Shown here one piece after another: positions 13,869-21,749 of a stretch of DNA of 21,749 nucleotides. The stretch is taken from contig CAJOQN010000003.1 of assembly GCA_905236535.1 (NCBI GenBank), forward strand, positions 1 to 21,749. The letters are read 5' to 3'. The translations under genes were made by a program, and so were the position numbers. The stretch's first letter is position 1. Every line of letters begins with the position of its first letter. The stretch comes from an uncultured Bacilli bacterium (GTDB taxonomy: Bacteria; Bacillota_I; Bacilli_A; RFN20; CAG-826). Under the pieces are notes generated by a model, which made no database searches, was not told the origin of the DNA, and worked only from the letters and a program-made list of their open reading frames with translations.

Positions 13869-15257
13869 TTATTTCTTGTCTAAATCGTTAATTGGATCGC
13901 CGCATTCTGGGCAGAATTTAGGAACATTATTTTGATCCGCTGGTTCCCACCCACATTTATCGCATTTAATCTTGCTGCCACTTGGTCTTGGTTTGCCACA
14001 GTTCGCACAGAATTTACCAGTGTTCACTGTCCCACATCCACAAGTCCAGCCATCGGCTTCTGGCTTTTTGGTTCCACATTCTGGACAGAACTTACCAGAG
14101 GCTTGGGCCCCACATTTTGGACAAGTCCATGTTCCTTGTGGTTCTGGTTTTTTCGCTCCACATTCAGGACAGAATTTGCCACTAGCTTGAGCGCCACACT
14201 TTGGACAAGTCCAAGTGTTAGCTGCTTGTTGTTGAGCTTTTTGTTCTTCACCCATTTGGTAGAAGCTTTGAGCGTTCATGCCACCAGCTTGGGCTGCCAT
14301 ATTCATTCCATAAAATCCCATGACCGCACCATTTGGATTAGAAGCGGCGTTCTTCATGGCTTCAGCTTGGGCTTCAACTAAAGTTGCACCGGCCATTGAA
14401 GCGTTTCTAGCATAAACATTCTTTCTTTGTAATTCTTTGATTAAATCTTCATCTTCTTTTGGAAGAGTGACACTACCTAAAGCGATAGAGATGACTTCGA
14501 TACCACGTAATGAACCCCATTGTTCATCAAGAGCGTTATTCATCGCTTTTTCTAAATCGGTGAGGTGAGTCATGATTTGGTTTGGTCTTAATTGAAGTTC
14601 ACTAAGATGACCAAATGCTGGTTGTAAGGCGTGGACGAATTCAGTTTTTAATTGAGAATCAATTTGTCCTCTGACATAACTATCAGTGACATTACCACAC
14701 ACGTTTTGATAGAAGAGAATAGGATTGGTAATCTTATAAGAATAGACACCATTACAACGAACAGAGACATCAATGTCGATTCCAACATTGTTATCCACCA
14801 CTCTAAATGGAACTGGATTTTGAGTGCCAAATTTGTTGTCCATGATTTCTTTGGTGTTGAAGTAATAAACTCTTTGATCTGAACCGGTGTCACCGCCATA
14901 GGCGAAACGTCTACCCATGGTTTTAAATAAACCAACAACTCTTTCACCAAAGGTTCCTGCAAAGATGGAAGATTCGGTTTTAGAATCAAAGGTATATGCT
15001 CCTGGTTCGGCTGCAAATTCTACAACTTTACCTTGATCGACAATGACCATACATTGACCGTCGCCGACAACGATTGTAGAACCGTTAGAAATGATGTTAT
15101 CACTTCCTTTAGTGTTAGATGATCTTTTCGCGTTGACTCTTTTTTGTCCTTTTTTGACTAAAACATCAACTGGTAAAGCTTCACAGTAGAAATATTCTTT
15201 CCATTGATCTGCTAAAGTTGAACTAACTGAGCCCGCAAAAGCTTTTATTAAACCCAT
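13869..15257 (-). CDS. YdjI-like SPFH-domain protein with four C-terminal zinc ribbons
   Basis: 462 residues, no membrane segment. Residues about 1-290 form the YdjI-type SPFH/Band-7 domain (sometimes annotated 'virion core protein, LSDV type'): YFYCEALPVDVLVKKGQ, GDGQCMVIVDQGKVVEFAAE, FGERVVGLFKTMGRRFAYGG, and the late PHB helix region. A small Ala/Met/Gln-rich linker follows (about 290-348). Four zinc ribbons complete the protein, at 349-376, 377-403, 404-429 and 430-462. The first three are compact C-x2-C or C-x-C plus C-x2-C units; the fourth has a longer gap. Ribbons one and two are almost identical, in protein and DNA. AGGAGG lies 8 nt before the ATG, with TATAAT further upstream. It is probably a membrane-stress scaffold with YdjG. 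Confidence 0.88.
   Translation of the reverse strand: MGLIKAFAGSVSSTLADQWKEYFYCEALPVDVLVKKGQKRVNAKRSSNTKGSDNIISNGSTIVVGDGQCMVIVDQGKVVEFAAEPGAYTFDSKTESSIFAGTFGERVVGLFKTMGRRFAYGGDTGSDQRVYYFNTKEIMDNKFGTQNPVPFRVVDNNVGIDIDVSVRCNGVYSYKITNPILFYQNVCGNVTDSYVRGQIDSQLKTEFVHALQPAFGHLSELQLRPNQIMTHLTDLEKAMNNALDEQWGSLRGIEVISIALGSVTLPKEDEDLIKELQRKNVYARNASMAGATLVEAQAEAMKNAASNPNGAVMGFYGMNMAAQAGGMNAQSFYQMGEEQKAQQQAANTWTCPKCGAQASGKFCPECGAKKPEPQGTWTCPKCGAQASGKFCPECGTKKPEADGWTCGCGTVNTGKFCANCGKPRPSGSKIKCDKCGWEPADQNNVPKFCPECGDPINDLDKK
14049..14213 (-). repeat. tandem duplication of a zinc-ribbon module
   Basis: Two adjacent units (14130-14213, 28 codons; 14049-14129, 27 codons) encode nearly the same ribbon, WTCPKCGAQASGKFCPEC followed by G-[AT]-K-K-P-E. 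The DNA differs mostly at third codon positions, so the duplication is not very recent but the protein has stayed the same. Confidence 0.85.
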
Positions 15258-15286
15258 ATTAAAGGCCTCCTAAATGTAACAATCTT

Positions 15287-15292
15287 ATTATA
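15287..15292 (-). promoter_or_regulatory. -10 box of the ydjI-ydjG-like operon
   Basis: TATAAT on the minus strand, 30 bp upstream of the start codon. The -35 region is AT-rich without a clear TTGACA-like match. Confidence 0.4.
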
Positions 15293-15395
15293 ATCTTTCT
15301 TATATAAAATATAAAAATATTTCGCTTTTATTTGTTAAGTTATCTATTTTTTACTTTGGCAAAATTTTCTTTATATTAATAGAGATCGAATTTTA

Positions 15396-15421
15396 ATAAA
15401 AAGACCAAGATTTTGCTTGGT
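15396..15421 (-). terminator. terminator after the HPt gene
   Basis: A perfect 6-bp stem, ACCAAG (15404-15409) with CTTGGT (15416-15421), with a 6-nt loop. On the minus strand it is followed by CTTTTTATT and starts right after the stop codon. Confidence 0.85.
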
Positions 15422-15422
15422 T

Positions 15423-15770
15423 TTATTGATTTTTTTTATAACTATCTATCACAAGTTGATAAGCGTCTTTTAATTGTTGTATCTCCTTAGAGATATCAAC
15501 ATCATCACTTTTTCTTGTGAGCTCAGTGATGTTAGAAGAGATTTCATATAAAGGGGTTAAGGCCAAATTTCCAGTGACACCTTTAAAGGAATGAGCGGCA
15601 GCGAATAAATTACGAAAATCTTTTTGTTCATAACTATTAATAATTTGCTCAAAAACATTATTGGACATAAATTTAGTGAGCATTCTTTCAATTAAAGAAT
15701 CATTCATCATGATTGAAAGAGCGTTTTGATAACTACCTTGAATATCATTATAGAATTGTTTAATGTTCAT
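15423..15770 (-). CDS. stand-alone HPt phosphotransfer protein
   Basis: 115 residues, all helical. It carries the HPt motif A-A-H-S-F-K-G with phospho-accepting His60, followed by TGNLALTPLYEI, as in Hpt domains (PF01627). It has no other domain. HPt proteins shuttle phosphoryl groups between receiver domains. The gene overlaps the end of the REC-GGDEF-EAL gene by 11 nt, its start codon lying inside the last codons of that gene, so both are translated from one message. The nearby hybrid kinase ends in two receivers and lacks its own HPt domain, so this protein is the natural intermediate between it and the EAL protein's receiver. That partnership is inferred from gene order. Confidence 0.9.
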   Translation of the reverse strand: MNIKQFYNDIQGSYQNALSIMMNDSLIERMLTKFMSNNVFEQIINSYEQKDFRNLFAAAHSFKGVTGNLALTPLYEISSNITELTRKSDDVDISKEIQQLKDAYQLVIDSYKKNQ

Positions 15771-17469
15771 CGCCTTTTAACTCCTCTTTAATCAAAGCTT
15801 CGAAATCATTAAGAGGCAATGGTCTCGATAAATAATATCCTTGGACGATATCACACCCATTCTTTTTCAAGAAATCACATTGTTCTTTTGTTTCCACACC
15901 TTCGGCAATAGTAATAGCGTCAAGCATCTTGGATAAATTAATAATCATTTTAAGGATATGTTTGACTTTTGGGTTCTTATCCATTGTTTTGATGAATTGC
16001 ATATCAATCTTTAAAATATCAAATGGTAAATCCGCGAGAGCGCCAAAAGAGGAATAACCACTACCGAAGTCATCGATTTCCACTTTAAAGCCATTGTTTC
16101 TAATCTTCTCGATAACTGGAATAACGACTTGAGCGTCTTCCACAAAAGCGGATTCCGTGATTTCAATGTAATAATTCTCTCTCGGAATATTATTCTCATC
16201 AACAAAACCAATGATTTCTTCGACAAGATTTGGGCGATAAATATCAACGCGTGATAAATTAACGCTTAACGGAACATCAAGACCATATTTATCTTTCCAC
16301 TCTCTCATATATTTCGCGGCTTTTTTAAGAATATATTCATCAAGTTCACCAATTAAACCATTCTCTTCAAATAAGGAGATGAATTCACCAGGGTTCACAA
16401 AACCAAATTTAGGACTAATCCATCTAATTAAAACTTCCGCGCTGGAGAATGTTGGTTTATCACCTTGAATATTGTATTTAGGTTGGAAGAATAATTTGAA
16501 TTGACCTTCTTCTAAAGCTTGAGGGAAAGCGTTAATAAGTTCTTCACTATGTAGTGTTTTGGCTTGCTTTTCCTCGTTATAAAAACCGATGTTTTCAACA
16601 TAGTCATTAGTTAATGAATCTGCAGTGGTCTTTGCTCTTCCAATGACGATTTCTTTATCAATTTGCGGATCAACATTTTGATAAACACCAACTCTAAAAG
16701 TAATATTTACTTCACTGGAGACTTTTTGAATGGCCTCATTTAATTTAAGCGGAAGAATATCATAATTATCATGATGCTCGCAGTAGATTAAGAAGGTGCT
16801 TCCTCCATACTTACCTAAAAGACCATTACAATTATTAATGCAAACACTTAATTGTTCTGCGAAGGCTAAAAGGATTTGATCCCCAAATGCTCTTCCATAT
16901 AATTCGTTAATGAGTCTAAATCTATTAATAGAGATAGAAATCATATCCTTAGGAATATCAGGGTAAGCAACATCAAATTGTTTAGCGTATTTTTTGAAAA
17001 ATTCAACGGTGTAAAGACCGGTGAGTCTTTCTGTTTCCACTTCTTTTAAGATTGATCTATCTTCATATAATTCAATCATTCTTTTGATTCTAGCAACAAT
17101 TATATCGGGGTTTTCATAGGGTTTTTTGATAAAATCGTTAACTCCAAGATGGAAACATTCCTCTTCGATATTCTTATCACTAGTGCAAACAATAAAAGGA
17201 ATTCTTTTAAGTTCAGGATTATTTTGTCTAACCTTTAAAAGCTCTCGACCATCCATTGGCATAAAGACATCTAAAAGCACTAAATCAATTTTGTGTTCCG
17301 CTTTTAAAAGGAGATCTAAAGCTTCTTGGCCATCGCTAGCTCTTAAAATATTAAAATCGTCCATTAATATCGTCGACATGATTTCGAGATTAATCTCTTC
17401 GTCATCAACGATGAGAACGGTTCGTTTGACAGAAAAGTTTCCGCGATTATAATTTACTGATTTCCTCAT
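15760..17469 (-). CDS. response regulator with degenerate GGDEF and intact EAL (c-di-GMP phosphodiesterase)
   Basis: 569 residues from the ATG at 17469 (an in-frame TTG lies eight codons upstream). The receiver domain (about 15-135) has acidic pocket Asp22/Asp23, phospho-acceptor Asp67 and Lys115/116. The GGDEF domain (about 145-300) has G-G-S-T-F at 222-226 in place of GG[DE]EF, so it should not make c-di-GMP; it may bind GTP or be structural. The EAL domain (about 310-560) has E345-V-L for EAL, Asn404, Glu436, DDFG at 466-469, Lys487, Glu523 and QGY at 543-545. All metal and catalytic ligands are present, so phosphodiesterase activity is expected. No membrane segment. It sits beyond a terminator from the kinase and binding-protein genes and overlaps the HPt gene. 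Confidence 0.92.
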   Translation of the reverse strand: MRKSVNYNRGNFSVKRTVLIVDDEEINLEIMSTILMDDFNILRASDGQEALDLLLKAEHKIDLVLLDVFMPMDGRELLKVRQNNPELKRIPFIVCTSDKNIEEECFHLGVNDFIKKPYENPDIIVARIKRMIELYEDRSILKEVETERLTGLYTVEFFKKYAKQFDVAYPDIPKDMISISINRFRLINELYGRAFGDQILLAFAEQLSVCINNCNGLLGKYGGSTFLIYCEHHDNYDILPLKLNEAIQKVSSEVNITFRVGVYQNVDPQIDKEIVIGRAKTTADSLTNDYVENIGFYNEEKQAKTLHSEELINAFPQALEEGQFKLFFQPKYNIQGDKPTFSSAEVLIRWISPKFGFVNPGEFISLFEENGLIGELDEYILKKAAKYMREWKDKYGLDVPLSVNLSRVDIYRPNLVEEIIGFVDENNIPRENYYIEITESAFVEDAQVVIPVIEKIRNNGFKVEIDDFGSGYSSFGALADLPFDILKIDMQFIKTMDKNPKVKHILKMIINLSKMLDAITIAEGVETKEQCDFLKKNGCDIVQGYYLSRPLPLNDFEALIKEELKGDEH

Positions 17470-17504
17470 AATGTCGTCTTTTATATTATACAAATTCCTT
17501 TATT

Positions 17505-17530
17505 AATTAAAAAGAGTTCGTTTGAACTCC
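17505..17530 (-). terminator. terminator of the kinase/binding-protein operon
   Basis: Stem GAGTTC (17514-17519) with GAACTC (17524-17529), with a 4-nt loop, followed on the minus strand by TTTTTAATT. A T-run on the other side also makes it usable from the plus strand. It lies about 58 bp past the stop codon. Confidence 0.82.
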
Positions 17531-17587
17531 TTTTATGATTGTTTGTTGTTAACGATGTAATTAACTGAAATATTTTATTTATATTAA

Positions 17588-18865
17588 TTATAAGGTTCCG
17601 AAACCCTCTATAGCTTGATCAATAGAAAGTTCACCTCGTCCAACTTTAAAAGCAGCGTTTGAAATTTGGGTGGTAAGTTTTTCACTAATGCCAATCATCT
17701 CAGGTGAGAAAGTACGTTCTTCTGGGATATTTGCAAATGGAGCGTAGAATGGATCAAATGTTATCTCTTTCGTTGGAGAGACTAAACGTTTATTACAGGC
17801 CATGATATTAAGTTCAAGGGTGGTTAACAAGAATCTCATGAATTCATTGGTCATCTCTAAGTTATCGCAATCCTTATTGACCGAGAATTCGATAGCAGGA
17901 CTATCAATAAAATATCCACCATTATTTGTTAAAGGAATTGGGATATAAGAATATTTAAATGGATGTTTGGTAAAAGCTTCAGATCTCTCTTCGCGTTTGC
18001 TGGTCCCGGAAGCACCATCACTACGACAAATCATCATTGGGACATCACCCTCAAAGAATCTTAAGATAACCGCATTATAATTGTCTTGAATATCATCACA
18101 TTTATCGAGATTAATAGCCCCTTCTTTGATGAGTCTATCAACAATGGTTAATCCTCCTCTCATAAATTCTCCAGCATCACTATCTAAGGCATTAGCTTTA
18201 GCAAGAGCTTCTGGATTATTAGCGAGTTCTACCACACACATTGGATAGGCAATCGTGTTCATCAAGCAATTCATAGAACCTATACTATATCCCATCATTG
18301 GGCTCTCATAGCCTTTTTCAATAAGAGTCTGACAGGAATCTAATAATTCGTTCCAAGTGTTAGGAATTTGAACTTTGGCTTCTTTGTAGAGGTTGTTATT
18401 GATTAAGGCCCCATATGTTCTAGATAAAACAGGAACCATATAAGTTTTGCCTTGTTCATCTTTCTTAATTAAACCTTCACGGATATTATTTAAACCGAAT
18501 CCCAACTCAGGATCTGAAAGATCTTCCATATGAGCGACGGCAGAATTATATTTTTCATCTTCCAACATCGAGGATGAAGAAAAGAAAATATTTGGCTTAT
18601 CGTTGCCATCAAGAATATCCCCTAATTTATTGAAATAGTCATCAGGTTTAGTGTAACTAAGACGAACTTTTGGATAATAGGCATTGAATCTATCAAATTC
18701 CGCTTCTAGGGATTCAAAGTTATCATAACTTCCGACAATTTTAATGTCACAAGCTGTATTTTTATCCAAAGAAGGCTTAAATTCAGTGTTTTTTAAGCGG
18801 TTCCCGCAAGAAACAAGACTTGCTGAGGCAAAAATTGTTAATACAGCGCAAAGTATTTTTTTCAT
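17588..18865 (-). CDS. extracellular solute-binding lipoprotein (ABC-type, family 1)
   Basis: 425 residues. The signal peptide ends in the lipobox L-V-S-C with acylated Cys20. The mature part is a family 1 (sugar-type) solute-binding protein: an opening strand DIKIVGSYDNFESLEAEFDRF, NIFFSSSSMLEDEKYNSAVA, a GKTYMVPVLSRTYGALINNNLYKE hinge region and a TWNELLDSCQTLIEKG helix, all typical of this fold. Its start codon overlaps the stop of the hybrid-kinase gene (TAATG), so the two are translationally coupled. No permease or ATPase gene follows; a terminator does. It may therefore act as a ligand sensor for the kinase, or serve a transporter encoded elsewhere. Ligand unknown, most likely a carbohydrate. 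Confidence 0.88.
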   Translation of the reverse strand: MKKILCAVLTIFASASLVSCGNRLKNTEFKPSLDKNTACDIKIVGSYDNFESLEAEFDRFNAYYPKVRLSYTKPDDYFNKLGDILDGNDKPNIFFSSSSMLEDEKYNSAVAHMEDLSDPELGFGLNNIREGLIKKDEQGKTYMVPVLSRTYGALINNNLYKEAKVQIPNTWNELLDSCQTLIEKGYESPMMGYSIGSMNCLMNTIAYPMCVVELANNPEALAKANALDSDAGEFMRGGLTIVDRLIKEGAINLDKCDDIQDNYNAVILRFFEGDVPMMICRSDGASGTSKREERSEAFTKHPFKYSYIPIPLTNNGGYFIDSPAIEFSVNKDCDNLEMTNEFMRFLLTTLELNIMACNKRLVSPTKEITFDPFYAPFANIPEERTFSPEMIGISEKLTTQISNAAFKVGRGELSIDQAIEGFGTL

Positions 18866-21405
18866 TATTTTGATTCCTCCTTCATTCTACGAATCTCTTT
18901 AATGACAAGTTTGATATCGATTGGTTTTGCGATGTGACCATTCATTCCAGCATTTAAGCATTCAGTAACGTTTTCAGCAAAGGCGTCCGCAGTCATTGCA
19001 ATGATTGGAATTGATGAGGCCCATGGATCCTTTAATTTACGAATTGCTCTAGTGGCGTCTAAACCATTCATCTCAGGCATTTGAATATCCATAAAGATAA
19101 GAGTGTATTTTCCTGGTTTGGCCTCTTTCATCTTTTCAAGAGCAATGCGTCCATTCTCCGCACGTTCAGTGGTAACACCATACATCGAAAGCAAGGTCGA
19201 AATGATTTCCCAGTTAACTTCGTTATCTTCAGCGACAAGAATATTTAAACCTTCTAAATCAGAATAATCATTCTCAGGTTCTCTTGATGTAACATCTGTG
19301 CCTAATATCTCACTTATCTTATCATAAAGCGTGGAACGGAAGAGAGGCTTGCTGAGGAATCCATTAACCCCTGCTTCTTTTGCTTGTTCTTCGACATCGG
19401 ACCATGAATAAGCCGAAATTAATAAGATTGGAACAGAATTAGAAACTTCCGCACGGATACGACGAATGGTCTCAATTCCATCCATATCTGGCATCTTTAA
19501 ATCGAGAATAACAATATCATAATTCTTTCCTGTCTTTTCTCTATGTTTAATCATTCCAAGAGCTTCAAAGCCACCTGTGGCTTGCTCGACATTTAAACCA
19601 AGAGACGCTAAAGTGTCACTTCCAGTTTCTAACAATACTTCATCATCATCGACAATTAAGACATCGAGAGGTTGAAGCTTCATCTCTCCTCTTTGATGTT
19701 CGGCGATTGGAATATCTAAGATGACGGTGAAGGTTGTGCCTTTACCTGGTTCACTTTGACAATCAATCGTCCCTTTCATTAGGTCCACCATTTGTTTCGT
19801 AATTGCAAGGCCTAAACCTGTGCCTTGAATACTATTCACACGACTATCGGTTTGACGAGAGAATGGTTGATAAAGATGTTCCATGAATTCTGGAGACATT
19901 CCAATACCATTATCGGAAACGATATATGTCAATTTGACACATCCTTCTTTTTCACTCTCTTCTTCCTTCATATCCACAGCAACACGACCACTTGGTTGTG
20001 TGTATTTAATCGCATTGCTTAAAATGTTGATAAAGATTTGATTCAATCGAAGTTGATCAGCGTATAAATATTCTTTTTCCATGCGGTTGATATGGAAGCT
20101 GAAATCGATATTTTTCTCTTTAATCATTGGTTGTGATAAATTCATAAGATTCTCGACAGTCTCAACAATGGAAAAGGTCTGGGGCACAAGATTAAGTTTT
20201 CCGCTTTCAACTTTAGAAATGTCTAAAATATCATTGATAAGTGTTAATAGATGGTTACTGGCAAGAGAAATTTTGCGGAGATTTTCACCCACGGCTTTTT
20301 GATCATTAATATTCTTTTCTGAAATGGTGGTCAAACCAATAATCGCATTCATTGGTGTACGGATATCATGAGACATGGTGGAAAGGAAGTTTGTCTTTGC
20401 TTGGTTTGCAGATTCCGCTTCTTTTGCACTAATTTGTAATCTCTTATTGAAATAACCCATTATTGCTAAGTCGAAAACAAATAAGATGAGAAGACCTGAA
20501 GAAACAATACCAATCAAAAGCCAGTTTTCAGCGTTAACATTTAAATATTTCGACGGCATCAAACTTAAAAGCGTCCAGTCACCGGTGGCATTAAAAGGAG
20601 TGTAAGAAAGAATACACCTTTCGCGTTTTGAGTTACGCATAAAGAAAAATCCTGTATCAGTGTCAGAAGTAATCTTGTTGAAGAATTCATCCGCTTTCGA
20701 AGGATCTATTTTATTATATGATTTATAGAATTCAAAAAAGTTGTTATTCTTATAAGAATAACCATTGATGATATAATCCCCATTTTTATCGATGATAGCG
20801 AGTTCGGCATTTTGAAATTCTTCTTGTGGAAAAACCCATTTTTCCAACAATTCTGAAACCGGGAGAACACGGAGCAAAACCGCTTCTTTAGACACTCCTG
20901 ATTCATGGAGAGTAATAAGATTGCAAAAGGCAATGCATCGCTGACTATTAACTGGATTGGTGTAAGAACGAGTGATATTAATCGAGGTTCCAATGAGATG
21001 AATCCAACTCAAATCTTTCATAAAATCATAATCATCATTAGTGTAATCAACGGTGAAATCGGTGGATTCCTCGTTTTTCGCTCTCGTTGTTAAACCAATT
21101 AATGTATCAGTGTAAACGACATGCGCGGATGCGTTTGGCAAAACGTGAGAAATACGGATAAAAGAAATAGCTTCGTCAATTGTTAATTCTTCACTATTAA
21201 TATAGTGAGCCCAAACGTCACAAATACGCTGTTCTCCTTCGAAATAGTTTTCGGTGACGTGCTCCATTGCAATGGTGGTGTTTCCATAATGCTTAATTTG
21301 TGTTTGGCTTAAATCTTGTGCTTCCAATGTTGAATAGACCACAACAAAAGAAAGTATTATTAACATAATGAAGATATTAACGAATACAACCCAAATACGT
21401 TTCAT
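18865..21405 (-). CDS. hybrid sensor histidine kinase with two receiver domains
   Basis: 846 residues. A first membrane helix (about 4-26), an extracytoplasmic sensor of about 265 residues with Cache-like character (AELAIIDKNGDYIINGYSY, then GDWTLLSLMPSKYL), and a second membrane helix (about 294-318). HisKA follows with His346 in SHDIRTPMNAIIGL, then the HATPase domain with Asn464, the DNGIG box at 498-502 and GTGLGL at 528-533. The first receiver (about 580-702) has Asp635 and Lys686. The second (about 718-842) has Asp773 and Lys827. All catalytic residues are present. It lacks an HPt domain; a separate HPt gene lies 3 kb downstream. The ATG at 21405 has only a weak AGG ribosome site. It is coupled to the binding-protein gene, which could supply its signal. 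Confidence 0.93.
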   Translation of the reverse strand: MKRIWVVFVNIFIMLIILSFVVVYSTLEAQDLSQTQIKHYGNTTIAMEHVTENYFEGEQRICDVWAHYINSEELTIDEAISFIRISHVLPNASAHVVYTDTLIGLTTRAKNEESTDFTVDYTNDDYDFMKDLSWIHLIGTSINITRSYTNPVNSQRCIAFCNLITLHESGVSKEAVLLRVLPVSELLEKWVFPQEEFQNAELAIIDKNGDYIINGYSYKNNNFFEFYKSYNKIDPSKADEFFNKITSDTDTGFFFMRNSKRERCILSYTPFNATGDWTLLSLMPSKYLNVNAENWLLIGIVSSGLLILFVFDLAIMGYFNKRLQISAKEAESANQAKTNFLSTMSHDIRTPMNAIIGLTTISEKNINDQKAVGENLRKISLASNHLLTLINDILDISKVESGKLNLVPQTFSIVETVENLMNLSQPMIKEKNIDFSFHINRMEKEYLYADQLRLNQIFINILSNAIKYTQPSGRVAVDMKEEESEKEGCVKLTYIVSDNGIGMSPEFMEHLYQPFSRQTDSRVNSIQGTGLGLAITKQMVDLMKGTIDCQSEPGKGTTFTVILDIPIAEHQRGEMKLQPLDVLIVDDDEVLLETGSDTLASLGLNVEQATGGFEALGMIKHREKTGKNYDIVILDLKMPDMDGIETIRRIRAEVSNSVPILLISAYSWSDVEEQAKEAGVNGFLSKPLFRSTLYDKISEILGTDVTSREPENDYSDLEGLNILVAEDNEVNWEIISTLLSMYGVTTERAENGRIALEKMKEAKPGKYTLIFMDIQMPEMNGLDATRAIRKLKDPWASSIPIIAMTADAFAENVTECLNAGMNGHIAKPIDIKLVIKEIRRMKEESK

Positions 21406-21623
21406 TTGCTTTTAACCTAAATTCTAGAAAATTGTAATTGATATTATGTTATCACAAATATTTTTACATTTGGAAACAAATATAAAAAGGTGCCTATATC
21501 GTTGATGACATTTTCAATATAACCAGGTCGTCTCTTAATATAAAAAACCTCCATTTCATTGACTTATCCAATAAAGCGGATTCACTTCAGGAATGGCCAA
21601 TTTCTGGGGGATTTTACAAAAAA
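21406..21623. other. spacer between tRNA-Ala and the kinase gene
   Basis: It should contain the kinase promoter, but I see no clear -35/-10 pair. A 36-codon ATG frame (21444-21554, minus) is open but lacks a ribosome site, so I do not call it a gene. No strong hairpin is visible. Confidence 0.4.
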
Positions 21624-21699
21624 TGGTGGATCTGACGGGGATCGAACCCGCTACCTCGTCGTTGCGAACGACGCGCTCTCCCAGATGAGCTACAGACCC
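21624..21699 (-). tRNA. tRNA-Ala (anticodon CGC), CCA encoded
   Basis: A complete 76-nt cloverleaf on the minus strand: acceptor GGGTCTG with CAGATCC, which includes the G3-U70 pair that marks alanine tRNAs; D-arm GCTC/GAGC; anticodon stem CGTCG/CGACG around TTCGCAA (anticodon CGC); variable loop AGGTA; T-arm GCGGG-TTCGATC-CCCGT; discriminator A; encoded CCA. It reads the GCG codon. Confidence 0.95.
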
Positions 21700-21749
21700 A
21701 CAGCGATATTTATTATATATAATTATCATTCTTTTTCAATTTAATAAAA

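Noticed and set aside
13932..14381. 149-codon plus-strand frame opposite the zinc-ribbon repeats
   Set aside because: It is the complement of the repeated Cys/Gly/Lys-rich codons, with no ribosome site.
21444..21554. 36-codon minus-strand frame starting MEVFYIKRRPGY
   Set aside because: It has no ribosome site and no family match I know, and it lies in the spacer expected to hold the kinase promoter.
21559..21744. Plus-strand frame across the tRNA-Ala gene
   Set aside because: This is a common artefact: the complement of a tRNA translated as protein (GDRTRYLV... type).
1..21749. CRISPR arrays, prophage genes or insertion sequences
   Set aside because: I saw no regularly spaced direct repeats, integrase, transposase or phage structural genes on either strand.

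Overview
The window looks like chromosome of a low-GC Gram-positive bacterium in the Bacilli/Firmicutes sphere, possibly an uncultured gut lineage. The DNA is AT-rich. Most genes have AGGAGG-type Shine-Dalgarno sites, and most transcription units end in stem-loops followed by T-runs. The tRNA-Leu resembles the Bacillus form. The gene content (FloT, YdjG/YdjI-like proteins, lipobox lipoproteins, a domain-swapped GH3 glucosidase) fits that placement, which is inferred from gene content and not from a marker gene. The standard genetic code fits every gene. All supported genes lie on the minus strand, so the window reads from high to low coordinates.

From right to left: a tRNA-Ala with anticodon CGC (21624-21699). 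Next comes a signalling block (15423-21405): a membrane hybrid histidine kinase with two receiver domains, an overlapping solute-binding lipoprotein, a receiver/degenerate-GGDEF/EAL protein and a free-standing HPt protein. These four genes can form a complete His-Asp-His-Asp phosphorelay that ends in c-di-GMP hydrolysis. Then come a YdjI-like SPFH protein with four C-terminal zinc ribbons and a YdjG-like zinc-ribbon membrane protein (12565-15257). Next are a two-gene unit of a ThuA-like lipoprotein and an alpha/beta hydrolase (10506-12355), and a two-gene unit of an unrecognised 121-residue protein and a FloT flotillin (8450-10362).

The left part holds carbohydrate-related genes: a membrane-anchored GH3 glycosidase with swapped domain order and a secreted esterase lipoprotein, with an orphan C-terminal fragment of a carbohydrate-binding module between them. 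From about 2200 to 3240 is a scar-like region. It contains a decayed GNAT acetyltransferase, a dense cluster of stem-loops that looks like an undescribed structured RNA of about 350 nt on the minus strand, and a BrnT toxin cut to 51 residues in front of an intact BrnA antitoxin. The window ends with a PiT phosphate transporter, its PhoU-like partner, and a tRNA-Leu cut by the window edge.

The strongest candidates for something undescribed are the structured RNA (about 2525-2872), the split phosphorelay paired with a binding protein that has no permease, and the 121-residue partner of the flotillin.
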